Made by a program: the position numbers and the translations under genes. The notes under the pieces are model-generated. The model ran no database searches. It worked only from the letters and a program-made list of their open reading frames with translations, and was not told the origin of the DNA. From the NCBI GenBank assembly GCA_029990175.1, contig JARKIP010000049.1:12874001-12938000 (forward strand): 64,000 nt of DNA, written 5' to 3'. Position 1 is the stretch's first letter; each line of letters opens with the position of its first letter. This DNA comes from Petunia secreta (lineage: Eukaryota; Streptophyta; Magnoliopsida; Solanales; Solanaceae). Below, one piece after another: positions 1 through 10,509 of this stretch.

Positions 1-220
1 CGTTAAGAGTTGGCTTACCGGTCCTGGTACCGGTTCGGTCCAGCCCGGGCCATTATCGGTCTGGTCCGAACCGATATTTTTTTGGGAAATTTTGATCACT
101 AGCCATTTTTGGACGCGCTCAATGGGGACTATCCACCGTTTCAAAATTCATTGAAGAATAGCCAAAAATTCGCGCGCACACTTAAGCTCCATTAGCGTTG
201 GAAAAACACCCCAGACTAGC
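1..220. repeat. Uncharacterised GC-rich repetitive DNA
   Basis: No gene is visible. The first 70 bases are rich in CCGGTCC/GGTCCGG-type words. Similar words return at about 2800-2970, so this looks like the edge of a dispersed repeat that starts outside the window. The rest leads into the palindrome array. The family is not identified. Confidence 0.35.
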
Positions 221-619
221 CCCATAACAAAAAACTGAGGCTTTGAACAAAACTTGTTCAAAGCCCAAGTATTTTGTTATGGGACTTTATATATAAAGCT
301 GAGTCCCATAACAAAATGATGGGGCTTTGAACAAGTTTTGTTCACAGCCCCAGCATTTTGTTATGGGTTATGAGACTTTATATATAAAGCTTCAGTCCCA
401 TAATAATGCTGGGGCTTTGAACAAGTTTTGTTCACAGCCCCAGCATTTTGTTATGGGACTGAAGCTTTATACATAGTCCCATAACAAAATGCTGGGGCCT
501 TGAACAAAACTTGTTCAAAGCCCCAGTATTTATACTGGGGTTAGTTTACTGAAGCTTCCCCAGTATAAATACTGGGGCCTTGAACAAGTTTTGTTCAAAG
601 TCCCAGTATTTATACTGGG
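221..619. repeat. Tandem array of five hairpin-forming palindromes
   Basis: Five near-perfect palindromes of about 61-63 bp lie at 221-283, 305-367, 397-457, 478-540 and 558-619. Each has an outer arm (CCCATAACAAAATGCTGGGG or CCCAGTATTTATACTGGGG type) and a shared core in which CTTTGAACAA faces its own reverse complement. Short spacers of the TTTATATATAAAG type separate the first units. The fourth unit is a hybrid with one arm of each kind, so the array seems to have evolved by exchange between units. Related but degraded cores occur near 47750-47880, 51900-52110 and 56930-57100. The function is unknown. It could be the inside of a foldback element. Confidence 0.75.
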
Positions 620-997
620 ATTTGTCCGGAGGTGGCTATTTCTCAGCGAATTTGTTTTTGACGGCTACAAATCAATTAACGCGCGCCAAACAGGCCCCTG
701 CACTAAATTTTTACTTTTTCAAAAAGTTGAAGCCCGGCTCGTTCTTAGCCCATTAAGCACCGGACCAGTCCGGTCTGATTTTAATTCTTCTTTTTTCTTT
801 TTCATATTTTAGCTAAGCCTATCACTTTATACTTGCAATTGGAAGGACATATAATCCTATATAAAAAGAGAAGGAAGGTGAAAGCAGGAAAGAAAGGATC
901 AAACATTTTGAGAATCATATACTTTGACTCATTGATGGAAACCAAGTTTAATCACTATGTTAATTTGATGCACAACTCATGAAGTAAAAATCACTGT
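620..997. other. Intergenic DNA, no gene seen
   Basis: This stretch holds no supported coding region. The short open frame at 591-812 has no ATG context or family resemblance. The region up to about 780 repeats GC-rich words such as ccggaccagtccggtc and may belong to the same repeat as the window start. Confidence 0.4.
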
Positions 998-1169
998 TAT
1001 TATAAAGGAATTTTTACATAAAAGTACAAGTTTTAGAACTTAATTACCAAAAATAGCAACATTTTAGCAAAATAACCATATATAGAGGAAAACAAGAGTT
1101 AATTACAAATATAGCAAAAACATATCAATATTTTTCCATAACATACCAAACCCTTACATTCTTCCTGCT

Positions 1170-1560
1170 ATTTCCCCCACTATCACTTTTGCTCATCCCA
1201 TTTCTCCCTATTTCAATTTTCCTCCCACCATTTCCCCCAATTTCACTTTTATTCCTATCATTTCCTCCAATTTCACTTTTACTCATCCCATCCTCGATGT
1301 ATCTCGTTGTATCTCACTGTATCTCAACTGTTTCTGCAGCACCGTATCTAACTGTTTCTGCACCATTTCAACTGTTTCTGCAGCACCGTATCTAACTGTT
1401 TCTGCACCGTTTCAACCGTTTCTAACTGTTTTTGCACCGTTTCAACTGTTTCTGCAGCATCATATCTAACTGTTTCTGCACCGTTTCAAACTGTTTCAAC
1501 ATCATTTCAAACTATTTCTGCACTGTTTCAGACTGTTTTAATGCCGTTTCAGACCGTCTC
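1170..1560. repeat. Subterminal degenerate repeats of the Mutator-like element
   Basis: Two kinds of short imperfect tandem repeats follow each other: first TTTCCCCCAATTTCACTTTT-type units, then units alternating TGTTTCTGCAGCACCGTATC and TGTTTCTGCACCGTTTCAAC. The same block appears inverted at about 46950-47360 in the second family member. Open frames across it are by-products of the repeat. Confidence 0.75.
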
Positions 1561-1856
1561 AGCGCTGATTCAGTGAAAAAACCAAACTACTGTACTAACT
1601 TAATAATGAGAAAAAAGAGAAAGTAGCAAGCATCACAAGTCAAAAACCAGATTAATGTGTAACTGTATCACTCAACCAAATACAGGTATCAGCGAACCAA
1701 CATGCCATTCATTCATCTGTATCCCTATCTTCATATGTAAGCTTCTCTTTCTTTTAACAAAAATATTTATCTATTTATTTATGTAATGTATAAATGCGTG
1801 AATTATTTCATCTGATTCAGTGTGCTATTGATTCGCTTTTCAGTGAAGAAAAGTAA

Positions 1857-1937
1857 ATGGCGGCGTTCAAGGTTAATCGCGTAGAAACGACGCCGTTAGA
1901 AGGACAGAAACCAGGTGCTTCCGATCTCCGTAAGAAG
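1857..1937 (+). pseudogene. PGM: Captured phosphoglucomutase exon 1 fragment
   Basis: Twenty-seven codons start at an ATG and end exactly at an AAG|GTAATT splice-donor-like site. The peptide begins MAAFKVNRVETTPLEGQ and continues KPGASDLRKK. This matches the well-known start of cytosolic phosphoglucomutase (a hydrophobic-K-V-x-x-V-x-T-x-P followed by GQKPGTSGLRKK), which in plants ends the first exon near this point. The catalytic serine loop and all later domains are absent. The fragment lies inside a Mutator-like element, so it is best read as captured exon DNA and not as a working gene. Identity rests on motif recall and short length. Confidence 0.65.
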
Positions 1938-2140
1938 GTAATTACCCTACTTGAAACACTAACTGAATCTGAAGAAGGACTTGAACAACCAGTCGCCGAC
2001 ACCGTTGTTTGAGAAACGAGTTGAGTTTTAGGTAATTACCCTACCCGAAACACTAATTAAATTTGATTTGAGAAACGAGTTCGAGTTTTGTATCGGTTGT
2101 AGAAAAATTGAGCTTTCCGATTAGATCTTCGCAGCGGTGA

Positions 2141-2281
2141 GGCAGCGACGCCGATGATGCTGAAGGTGACGCTGTTTCACCTCGTTGGCTTGCTGAGCTG
2201 GAAGAGATGGAATTAAGGTGGAGGAAGGAGGAGGAGCTGGTGGCGATGGCGAAGAAGGCGGGGGAGGAGCAGTGGAAGTAG
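2141..2281 (+). pseudogene. Second gene-like fragment inside the Mutator-like element
   Basis: An open stretch of 46 codons before a TAG is strikingly GC-rich compared with the AT-rich surroundings. It reads as a charged helical tail (SPRWLAELEEMELRWRKEEE, then more of the same). The composition and position suggest a captured piece of a host gene's last exon. I do not recognise the parent gene. Between it and the phosphoglucomutase piece, about 60-90 bp with GGTAATTACCCTAC and GAGAAACGAGTT is repeated twice. Confidence 0.4.
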
Positions 2282-2454
2282 AGGTTGAAGCCATGGAGTT
2301 TCGGTGACGATGCTTTTGACTTTTTCTTTTTTTGATTTGACTTGATTATTGTAAAATGTGCTAGAAAATATATTGCTATGGGTTGTAATTTGAAAAATAT
2401 TGCTATTTTTTTTTAATTAAGGGTGGAAATTTGTGTAAAAATCCCTATTATAAA

Positions 2455-3569
2455 AGATCGCTATTATTATTACTGTCTCATCATTACTATAGTACGCTTT
2501 GTCAAATAGATACAACTTTAATATTACAACACAAGGGTGAAAACTGAGACTATCAAATTCTCTTACAACCAAGAAGATAAATTATATAAAATACTTAATT
2601 AATATATATTCTTGATTAGCAATGAAAATATAGTAAATGAATATGTTCATTCGTTGTACTTAATGAAGCTAAAAATATCTTTGTACTATTGCATATTGAG
2701 TGATTCTAAAAGGGACTAAATGCTACATTATATTTTGTATGATTCTTGGCAAAAGCATGTCTCAATTTCTTTCGATATATAGTATGATTTTTCTATGAAA
2801 AATCCGGCCCTGTCCGGTCCATCGGTGGGCCAAAGACCGATCTTTTACTGGTCCGGGCTAACCGATCTTTTTTCTTAAGTCCGGCGGCCCGCAATCCACT
2901 TCCTTCTTGTTCCGGACCATTTATAATGAACCGGTGCGGTCCGGTACCGGGCTAGTCCGGCCCGATTGACATGTATAGTTTCACCTTCACGTACCATTTT
3001 TATTTTGCTCGTCTTGTTTGTTCCCTTAATATTCTATTCCATGCACAGAGATACGACAATTTCGTTTCTCATTTTCTTTTTTCCTCAATTGTAGAAGTTC
3101 GAAAGGGTTATTTACTATTTTTAATCTTTTCCACCTTTTGCTTAATCAGAAAGCTACCTCATGAAACCCATGAAGATGAACATCCAGGTCCTTGTCGGAA
3201 TAGATTTTACGGGGCATTTTTCTTCTAGAAAGTGAAGAATGCTCGCACGCTACGTTAAGTAATTTGAATAAATACTACATCATATCTCCAGAGTAGATTC
3301 TATTCATATACACAAACTTAATGTGTTTTCCTTTAGATACTTAATAATTATGATTAACCAATTTTCGATTATGATTCCAAAAAGAATGAAATTCCGAAGG
3401 ACAATTATATCATTTAAATGCTTATTCAACATGGATTGTGTTACTTTTGAGGTAATTTTGATGGTAAGTCCTCATGCATGTGGTCTAAAGAGGATTTGAT
3501 CATGAAAATTCAACGTAAATGCATGCTGCCTTCCTTTTCTTTTCTTTTTTTGCGGGGTCCTATTATGTA
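2455..3569. other. Intergenic DNA, no gene seen
   Basis: AT-rich DNA with a GC-rich island at about 2805-2970 made of CCGGTCC/GGTCCGG words like those at the window start. No coding region is supported. The 2971-3228 open frame has no recognisable product. Confidence 0.4.
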
Positions 3570-3820
3570 CTCCCTCCGTCCCAAATTAGTTGTCGTTTTA
3601 GGAAAAATGGTGTGTCCCAAATTAGTTGACACTTTAGGATTTCAAGACAAAAATTGTTAGTCTTTTCCAATTATACCCTTAATAATTAAATAAATTCTCA
3701 ACAAAATTTAATAGTCAAACATTAAATAGGGGTAACATAGTAAAATACACACTCTATTTAATGATTTTCTTAATGGGCGTGAAGAAACTAAAAGCGACAA
3801 CTAATTTGGGACGGAGGGAG
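3570..3820. mobile_element. Stowaway-type MITE
   Basis: A 251-bp element with long terminal inverted repeats: CTCCCTCCGTCCCAAATTAG on the left and its reverse complement on the right, extending through GTTGTCG. A TA dinucleotide lies at both ends (3568-3569 and 3821-3822). The CTCCCTCCGTCCC terminus and TA target site are the hallmarks of Tc1/mariner-derived Stowaway MITEs. There is no coding capacity. Confidence 0.92.
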
Positions 3821-4013
3821 TAACAGCAAGGGAATGAGGCAACCAAAAAGCGCTCCGTCATACATATATTTGGGCATTAATTGTTGTTAAAAAAAGAAGC
3901 TAACATAAGAAAAGCACACGAAGCAAAAATACCTTTTGTTTTAATCCTTTAATTTGACACACTACTAACAAATGTCAAAACTATACTCCTCCATAATTAA
4001 CTAAACAATATTA

Positions 4014-4338
4014 GCTCCCTCTATCCCATTTTAGCTAGCGTTTAGTTTAATAAATTTATCCTAAAATAATTGTCGCTTTAGAAATTCAAAATTAAATTTA
4101 TTATTTATTTTTAATTATACCCTTAATCATTAAATAAATATTAATTTTTTTGATACTGCTCCAGTTATGAAAAGGGATTTAATAAGAATAACTAACAAAA
4201 TATACATTATATTTTTTTAATTTCTTAATGAGCATGAAAAAACTTAAAGAATAAATAATAAAAAATAAATTATATTTTTTTATTTTTTAATGAGCATGTC
4301 AAAACTTAAAGCATAACTAAAATGCCACAGAAGGAGTA
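4014..4338. mobile_element. Degenerate Stowaway-type MITE
   Basis: The left end reads CTCCCTCTATCCCATTTTAG. The right end, reverse-complemented, reads CTCCTTCTGTGGCATTTTAG, and both are followed by similar sequence. It looks like an older, decayed relative of the MITE at 3570-3820, with an internal partial duplication around GAGCATGAAAAAACTTAAAG. The exact ends are uncertain. Confidence 0.6.
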
Positions 4339-4639
4339 TAAGTTATATCCTTTTGATTAAGGTAGGAAAGAATATATATGTCCCATGCATGCTCCAAAAA
4401 TTAATAACAAGTAAATCACCTCAAAGTTATGCCTTTAACCAAAACAAAACAAAAACAAAAACGTATATATACTCTCTATTGAGATAACAAATTAATATCT
4501 TTTCCTTTTTAAAGTCGGAGAAAAAGAAACAGATTGAACATGAGAGAAATATCTTAAGCTAGTTTATAAGTTGCCACAGATTATAACGGCTACAGTCCAA
4601 TTCGTGCTCCTACAAATTATTAAGGAAAGAGTTTTTTAC

Positions 4640-4965
4640 ACTATATACCCATAAAATTCAAAGTATTTATAAGTTCTATCCATTAAAAATTGTTATACAT
4701 GAAATTAAAAATATTTATCCAACCTACCCATTTATTACTGTATTATGGGTGTATACCTTTTATGTATATTGCATAAATAATAGTATACAAGTCTAGATAA
4801 TGGTGTATACCTTTAAGGTATATTACATAAATAATAGTATACAACTTTAGATGGGTAAGACATGTAAATAGTTTATGGGTAGGACAATAAATATGAAACT
4901 TATGGGTAGAGGTGGGTAAATATTTTGATTTTGATGAGTATTTTCGTAAATCTCCCTTAAAAAAA
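4640..4965. repeat. Repeat with 54-bp tandem duplication, possible MITE
   Basis: Two copies of a 54-bp unit beginning GTGTATACC start at 4749 and 4803. They lie within a block whose outer ends are imperfect inverted repeats (ACCCATAAAATTCAAAGTAT against ACTCATCAAAATCAAAATAT). The right part resembles 50960-51060. No target-site duplication was found, so the element type is open. Confidence 0.4.
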
Positions 4966-4969
4966 AGAG

Positions 4970-6280
4970 TAACTTTTCCTCGCACAAAAAGAAGTGATTT
5001 TTTTTTTTTCAATTCACAAAACCATGATAAGAACTAAGAAGTCAATTAGGTAATGTTAATTTGTTCCTTGGGGGACATCCAACCCAAAACAAAAAAAAAA
5101 AAAAAACAAAAAAACAAAAAAAAAAAGTAAATTAAAAATTGAGAAAAGTTGCTTAAAAATATGAGTAGATTCCACTAAACTTCTTTTAACCTTTCAACAT
5201 AGGAAATAATACCCTCTTATCTTTGCTTGGAAACAAATCAACGTCAAAACATAAGATGGATCATTTCAGGTATTATTTAAACGTAAAGAATGACCTTTAA
5301 TTATAATGAAATGTTATGTACTATGGTAAAAACAAAAAAGTTTACCTTAAAATAACCATTAATGTGTTTCGTTAGAGCCACAGGGAAAAAGCTTCAGTTA
5401 CTCGAGCAATATACTAGTTACTAGCTAGATTTTAGCAAATGTATTAGCAAGGCTTGACTATATTTCCTGTAAGTTGTTAGTTTTTGGACAATATGATTGA
5501 GTTTTAAGTTTGCTTTGGTGTAACATATTTACAATTGGTGATTAATGAAATTATAATTACCAAAAATTATTAATATTGTATAAAAGTGAGTATTGCATTT
5601 AACCATCACGATATGTTGATGTAGTGAAATAATTATAGCTCGTTCCTCTTTTGCATTAGATAAAAAGCTCCATTTGATATGACATTTTAGTCGTTTCAAA
5701 ATTTTTAAATGTCATGTCACCAATAAACTAGCATATTTACATACTAAATTATTCCTTTTTATTTGATGACGAAAATCAATAAAGTAGTTAAAAAATATTT
5801 AAACCTTTTTATATATAAGAATGACATCAATTTTACACAAAGCTAACGATATAACAAGTAACAAGATCTCATGACATGAAATTAAAATTCTAAAGCTCTA
5901 CAAAACATAAAATATCCCATGAAGCAAATAAATAACTTAAAGTTGATTTTTTTTATAAAACTAAAGAACGAAAAGAGAGGTATGAAATTTTAAAACAAAA
6001 TTATTGCTTAATTTTAATTATTGAAACAAGTACATGCTATAAAGATTTTATCACATATAAAAAAGGTAAAAAATATATTATTTCCAAAAATAAAAAGTTT
6101 AAGAAAATTAAGTAAAATCTATAATTATAGTAAAAAAAATTACTAATGAGCAGTAAAAGCAGGTAACCAAATGGTAAAAATTACTAAAAAAAGAATTCAA
6201 CAAAACTAAAAAAGGAAAATACCGCGTCTAATGTCCATATCCAAATAGGACTAAGACTTAATAAAGCCGCCATTTAGTGG
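4970..6280. other. AT-rich intergenic DNA upstream of the PP2C gene
   Basis: No coding region is supported. There is poly-A rich sequence at about 5088-5126. The remainder is AT-rich without a recognised repeat end. Confidence 0.5.
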
Positions 6281-6282
6281 GC

Positions 6283-6290
6283 TATAAATA
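6283..6290 (+). promoter_or_regulatory. TATA box and telo-box of the PP2C gene
   Basis: TATAAATA lies 120 bp before the chosen ATG. An AAACCCTAA telo-box follows at 6358-6366 in the presumed 5' leader, a motif common near plant transcription starts of housekeeping genes. The transcription start itself cannot be read from sequence. Confidence 0.55.
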
Positions 6291-6409
6291 TAAAAAGCCC
6301 AAACAGCCCCGCAATATCTTGCAAATATTTCTCTCTCATAAACACAAACAAAATAATAAACCCTAATTGAATCCCCTTTGCAATTTTGTTTAATTCGTTA
6401 ATTACAGTA

Positions 6410-8548
6410 ATGATTGTTAAAGATATGGCGGCGGCAGCAGCAGCAGTTGAAGCAGAGATTTTGTGTCAGCAAAGCGTTTCTGTTCAATACTTATGTGTTT
6501 CAACAACTACGCCTGTTGATGCTGATTTGGACTTGTTTGATGTTTCTACCCCTAAATCTCAGATCATTCGTGCTGCTGAATCGGTAAGTTTTTTTAATTC
6601 TTGTATTTTTTGTTGTTTAATTTGTAAGTTTATTAATTGTGCTGTATTATTAGCCCTAGATAAGTTTAATTTTAATTTATCCGTGAAGTTTTTAGCTTAG
6701 TTTATGGAATTGAATATAGTTTAATAGAATTTGATGGTCCGAGAGTCTATCGGAAACAGCCTCTCCACCTTGGTGGGTAAGACTTACGCACATCTCACCC
6801 TCCCCAGATCCCACCTTGGTGGGATATTATGGGTATGTTGTTGTTGTGGATTTTGATGGTTTCGGACGCGAGTAGAGTGGATTCCATTGAGAGGATTGGT
6901 TATATTTGACCCGAACTGATTTGGGATTTGGGATTTGGGAATAGTTGATACGTTGATTTGTTCCTCCTGAACAGAGACCGATCAAGGATTTGAAGTTTAT
7001 AGGTTCTGGATTTTAGGTTAGCGATCTCTGGTCTAGTGCTAGTAACTGAATTTTATCTTTGTATGTATCTAGTGGATGTCTTAACAGGGTTGGTGAACCC
7101 ATATCTTGAAGCCTAGATGAGTTCCTGATCCTTAAGAATTGGATATGGATAGTGCATGAACTGCGACTTTTTTTTTGTTTGAAGTTGAAATATTAATACC
7201 ATGGACGCCCATTCCAAGAAAAAAATTCATTTGGGTAGTTTTATGTGCTGTAATCTTCAAAAAAATTAAATTAGTTGTCTGTTGATGGAGCTGAGTTAGC
7301 TTGGTGATTCTAATTTGGGTTTCTTCATATGATTTTACGGCTGGGGTTTTTTCTGTTGTTTTTGTATAGGAGTTACATGAGATAAGGAGCATGTTTTTTT
7401 AGTTAATTGACAATATTTGTAGGAGACGCCAGCTTAGTCTATCCTTATATGGCAATCTTGTCTGTTAATTCCTGCTGGCTGGTTATTGTGATAAAATATT
7501 TCATTTTTAGCAGTGTTCTAATCATCTATGTTATTCTTCCATTGACCAGGTTGTGAGCTGCTCTACTAGTGTTAAGACTACGATAATTGATTCTGCTAAA
7601 AGCAAAAGTTTTCTCCCAGTGGTTCGTTCAGGAAGCCACACAGATATTGGACCTCGTAGATCTAATGAAGATGAGCACATTAGAGTTGACGATCTATCTG
7701 CTCAACTGGGTTCTCTTTATGGCTGGCCTATGCCAGGGGCTTTTTACGCCGTTTTCGATGGTCACGGAGGTTCTGATGCATCAGCTTATGTCAAGAATAA
7801 TGCCATGAGACTTTTCTTCGAAGATGCTGATTTGCCACAAACTTCTGCTGTTGATCAAGTCTTCTTGGAGGAGTTGGTGAATTCACATCGTAAAACATTT
7901 TTACTCGCTGATCAAGCCTTGGCTGATGAATGTAGTGTTGATTCGTACTGTGGTACAACAGCAATAACTGCACTAGTTTTGGGAAAACATCTGCTTGTTG
8001 CAAATGCGGGTGACTGTCGTGCTGTCCTTTGTAGGAAAGGGGTTGCTGTTCAGATGTCTCAAGATCACAGACCAACTTGTATGCTGGAACGACAAAGAGT
8101 CGAGGGTTTGGGCGGTATTATTGAGTATGGCTACCTAAATGGTGATCTTGCAGTTACACGAGCCCTTGGAGACTGGTATATGAAGCTTCCATTTGGATCT
8201 GTTTCTCCTCTTACTGCTGAACCTGAGGTGCAGCAAACTTTATTAACGGAGGATGATGAGTTCATGATTATTGGTTGTGATGGCATCTGGGATGTAATGT
8301 CAAACCAAGAAGCAATTAACATTGTTCGCCGTGAGCTTAGGCTGCACAATGACCCACATCAGTCCGCCAGAGAGCTTGTGAATCAAGCTTTATGTAGGGA
8401 TGCAAATGACAATCTCACTGCTATTGTTGTATGCTTTAGCACTGCTGATTTTCGAGATTCAGCTGCATCTCAGAGGCCACGATTTAGATGTTGCAGCCTG
8501 TCTGAAGAGGCAAGGAGGAAGCTTCGAAGCTTGCTGGAAAGCAACTGA
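6410..8548 (+). CDS. Protein phosphatase 2C (PP2C49/PP2C13-like)
   Basis: Two exons, 6410-6583 and 7550-8548, joined in phase 0 through a GT-AG intron (TCG|GTAAGT ... CAG|G), give 390 residues. The product is a Mg2+/Mn2+-dependent serine/threonine phosphatase. Metal-binding and core motifs are intact: NEDEH (about 97-101), DGHGG (128-132), CGTTA (about 192-196), NAGDCRA (210-216), DGIWDV (302-307) and DNLTAIVV (345-352). The first 58 residues are a variable N-terminus starting MIVKDMAAAA; a second Met at residue 6 is possible. Family knowledge places the sequence near Arabidopsis PP2C49 (At3g62260) and PP2C13 (At1g48040), a clade linked to stress and ion homeostasis. That functional link is inference. 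No transmembrane segment is seen. It lies about 2 kb upstream of the LPD gene on the same strand, an arrangement also known in Arabidopsis. Confidence 0.93.
6733..6850 (+). mobile_element. TS-type SINE fragment in the PP2C intron
   Basis: The sequence GTCTATCGGAAACAGCCTCT, a GTAAGACTTACGCAC stretch and an end of GGGTATGTTGTTGTTG form the characteristic 3' half of the tobacco TS SINE family. It lies in the single intron (6584-7549). Similar pieces occur at 57928-58035 and, interrupted, near 44470 and 56150. Confidence 0.75.
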
Positions 8549-10440
8549 ATGTATAACAGTATTGATTGGCCGGCTTAATTCTTGATTAAAATGTGTAAAT
8601 AGTGATTCATATTTGGTCTTGTGGGAACAGTTAGTTCATCTGTTTGAGGTTGCTTCAGAAAGTGAGAAAAAGCAGCTAGCAGTTTTGTAGGGCTAGAGGA
8701 TAGGACATTGTCCAGGCTGCGGTGGTGTCTGTATTAACTGATCTTATTCTTGTTTTAATGAAAGAGTAAAGATTTGAATTATTTCTGAAACTTTTAAGTT
8801 GTCAAGATTAATTTCATGTCTTACGTCATTTCCCTCAGCATCATGAGCATTGATATTTTCTTGCACTCCAGCCTGCTTTGCTAGTGGAGTAGTTTTTTCA
8901 ACACTTGAGACCATTTAATTCTTGTGGCTTTCAATGTGAAGGAGGTAATCTACCTCATCTAGATAGGGGACTCATTAGCCGGTTTTACGCCAAACATAAG
9001 GATCAATAGGAGGTAGGGTTTGTGAGGACATAAATTTTTGTCTGCAAAGATATTGCTTTAGGATTGTATCCACGTGTCCTACAAAATGCACATCCACAGG
9101 GTGCAAAAGCACAAATCTCTTTTACTGGTGCTAAATATCTCAATCGTCTTGTCAGTTTTTGCCTAAATTTTTTTGTCGCGAAGAACCAAAGCATTTTATG
9201 GCCAATATGAGCTCTGTAGCTTTCTTCAGTTTTGTTTCCTGATCCCTCTAAGAAATGGATTAAAAATATCTCAATTAATAATGGAGAAGTTGAGCTTGTA
9301 AGGTATGAACAACGCAAAAAACTGGGCATGATTGACAGTTGAGACACCCATATTTTTGCGCTAAAATCCCCCATTACATGCTCATTCGTATTACGTGATG
9401 TTGTTTTATTACTATGTTCAAAAGAATGTTATAAGTATGTCTATGGTATATTTTAAACCATAAAATTGAAATGTTTTTCTTCTTTAAATTCAATATCAGC
9501 CAAGCCTCTTCATATAAAATTTGACGGAAGAATAGTAGGTAGGTACCATTTAGAAACCCAAATTATATGTAATAAGTAGAAGAGGGTTCCAATATGTTAC
9601 ATAGAGATTAGAGATATTAGAAAGCACTCTCTTCGTCCCATTTATCTCGTGCAACTTTGCGTATTCAAAAGATTTAATATCTATTTCATTGTCAAACAAT
9701 TCATATATCTAAAATCCATATTCATTAAACTAAGTATTATACTAGGACATAATGTTTTTATCTAGATTTGAATCATTGGAGAAAACAAATTACATTTTAA
9801 CCATTACTTTATTATCTTCTTCAATTATATTAATATGTAAAGTTAATTTAACTTCTTAAACTTCCGTATCAGGAGAAAGTGATCATATAAAATATGACAA
9901 CACAAAAATAAATTGTGGTAATAAAAGATGAGTAAATTTGCAAATTTGCCCCTTATATGTGTTTCGTACAAAGAAAAATATTTTTCACCAAAAATGTGTT
10001 CCTTACTTATTTTCTTGTATTTGTTAGTAAGCATAAATATTATTATGGAATCATTTCTATAATGTAGACAAACATTATTGGGCGAGCGTATAGAGATAAT
10101 GAAGAAACAATAAGTGTGGAGTGCCACTAATGAAACTTAATTTATCTACTTTTATATGTTAAAGAAACTTACTTCTAGAAAAATTACTTTTAAAATTTTG
10201 ACCAAAAAGAAAATATTTCCAAAAAAAAAAAGAGGAAGAAGCACCTATAGTCTTTTTCTTTTAAATTAAATTAAAGAACAAACACACGATGGAAGAGAGG
10301 TGGGTGGCCATTAGGAAAACAGCCGCAAAATAAAAGAGAAAAAGGCAAATAAATGGGATATTGCACCGAACTTACAATAAATAAATTAATTAATAATTAA
10401 TCTCTTTAAATTAAAGATAGTCGTATTAATACAGCGGCTG
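8549..10440. other. Intergenic region between PP2C and LPD
   Basis: The beginning is the PP2C 3' untranslated region. The minus-strand open frame of 123 codons at 9003-9374 is not recognised; it is listed as a finding only. The word CTTCGTCCCATTTATC near 9632 resembles a Stowaway end, but no partner end was found. The rest is AT-rich with no gene seen. Confidence 0.5.
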
Positions 10441-10445
10441 TATCC

Positions 10446-10455
10446 ATTATATTAT
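10446..10455 (+). promoter_or_regulatory. Probable TATA region of the LPD gene
   Basis: TATATTATAA lies about 60 bp before the ATG at 10510, in an AT-rich stretch. It is a plausible core promoter, but the leader would be short. Other TATA-like words upstream cannot be excluded. Confidence 0.35.
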
Positions 10456-10509
10456 AAGCGCAAAAGGAAAAGTCACACTTTTCTAAGGCTTTAGATTCCG
10501 ATTGAAAAA

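Larger units (their letters stand above)
1007..2445. mobile_element. Non-autonomous Mutator-like element (Pack-MULE-like)
   Basis: A 1,439-bp element is flanked by a 9-bp target-site duplication, TATTATAAA, at 998-1006 and 2446-2454. Its ends are short inverted repeats, GGAATTTTTACATAAA on the left and GGGATTTTTACACAAA (reverse complement of the right end). Nine-base duplications are typical of Mutator-like elements. A second member lies in reverse orientation at 46041-47526 and shares both ends and the subterminal repeat block. No transposase is encoded. The interior holds gene-like pieces (1857-1937 and 2141-2281) absent from the second copy, which is the pattern of captured host fragments. 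Confidence 0.8.

Noticed and set aside
1189..1626. Leucine/phenylalanine-rich and cysteine-rich short frames
   Set aside because: They arise from the subterminal tandem repeats of the Mutator-like element; the inverted copy gives a mirror frame at 46930-47343.
7791..8349. Minus-strand frames opposite PP2C exon 2
   Set aside because: They are shadows of a conserved plus-strand phosphatase exon with all motifs intact.
9627..9800. Stowaway MITE near CTTCGTCCCATTTATC
   Set aside because: Only one end-like motif was found, without an inverted partner or TA duplication.
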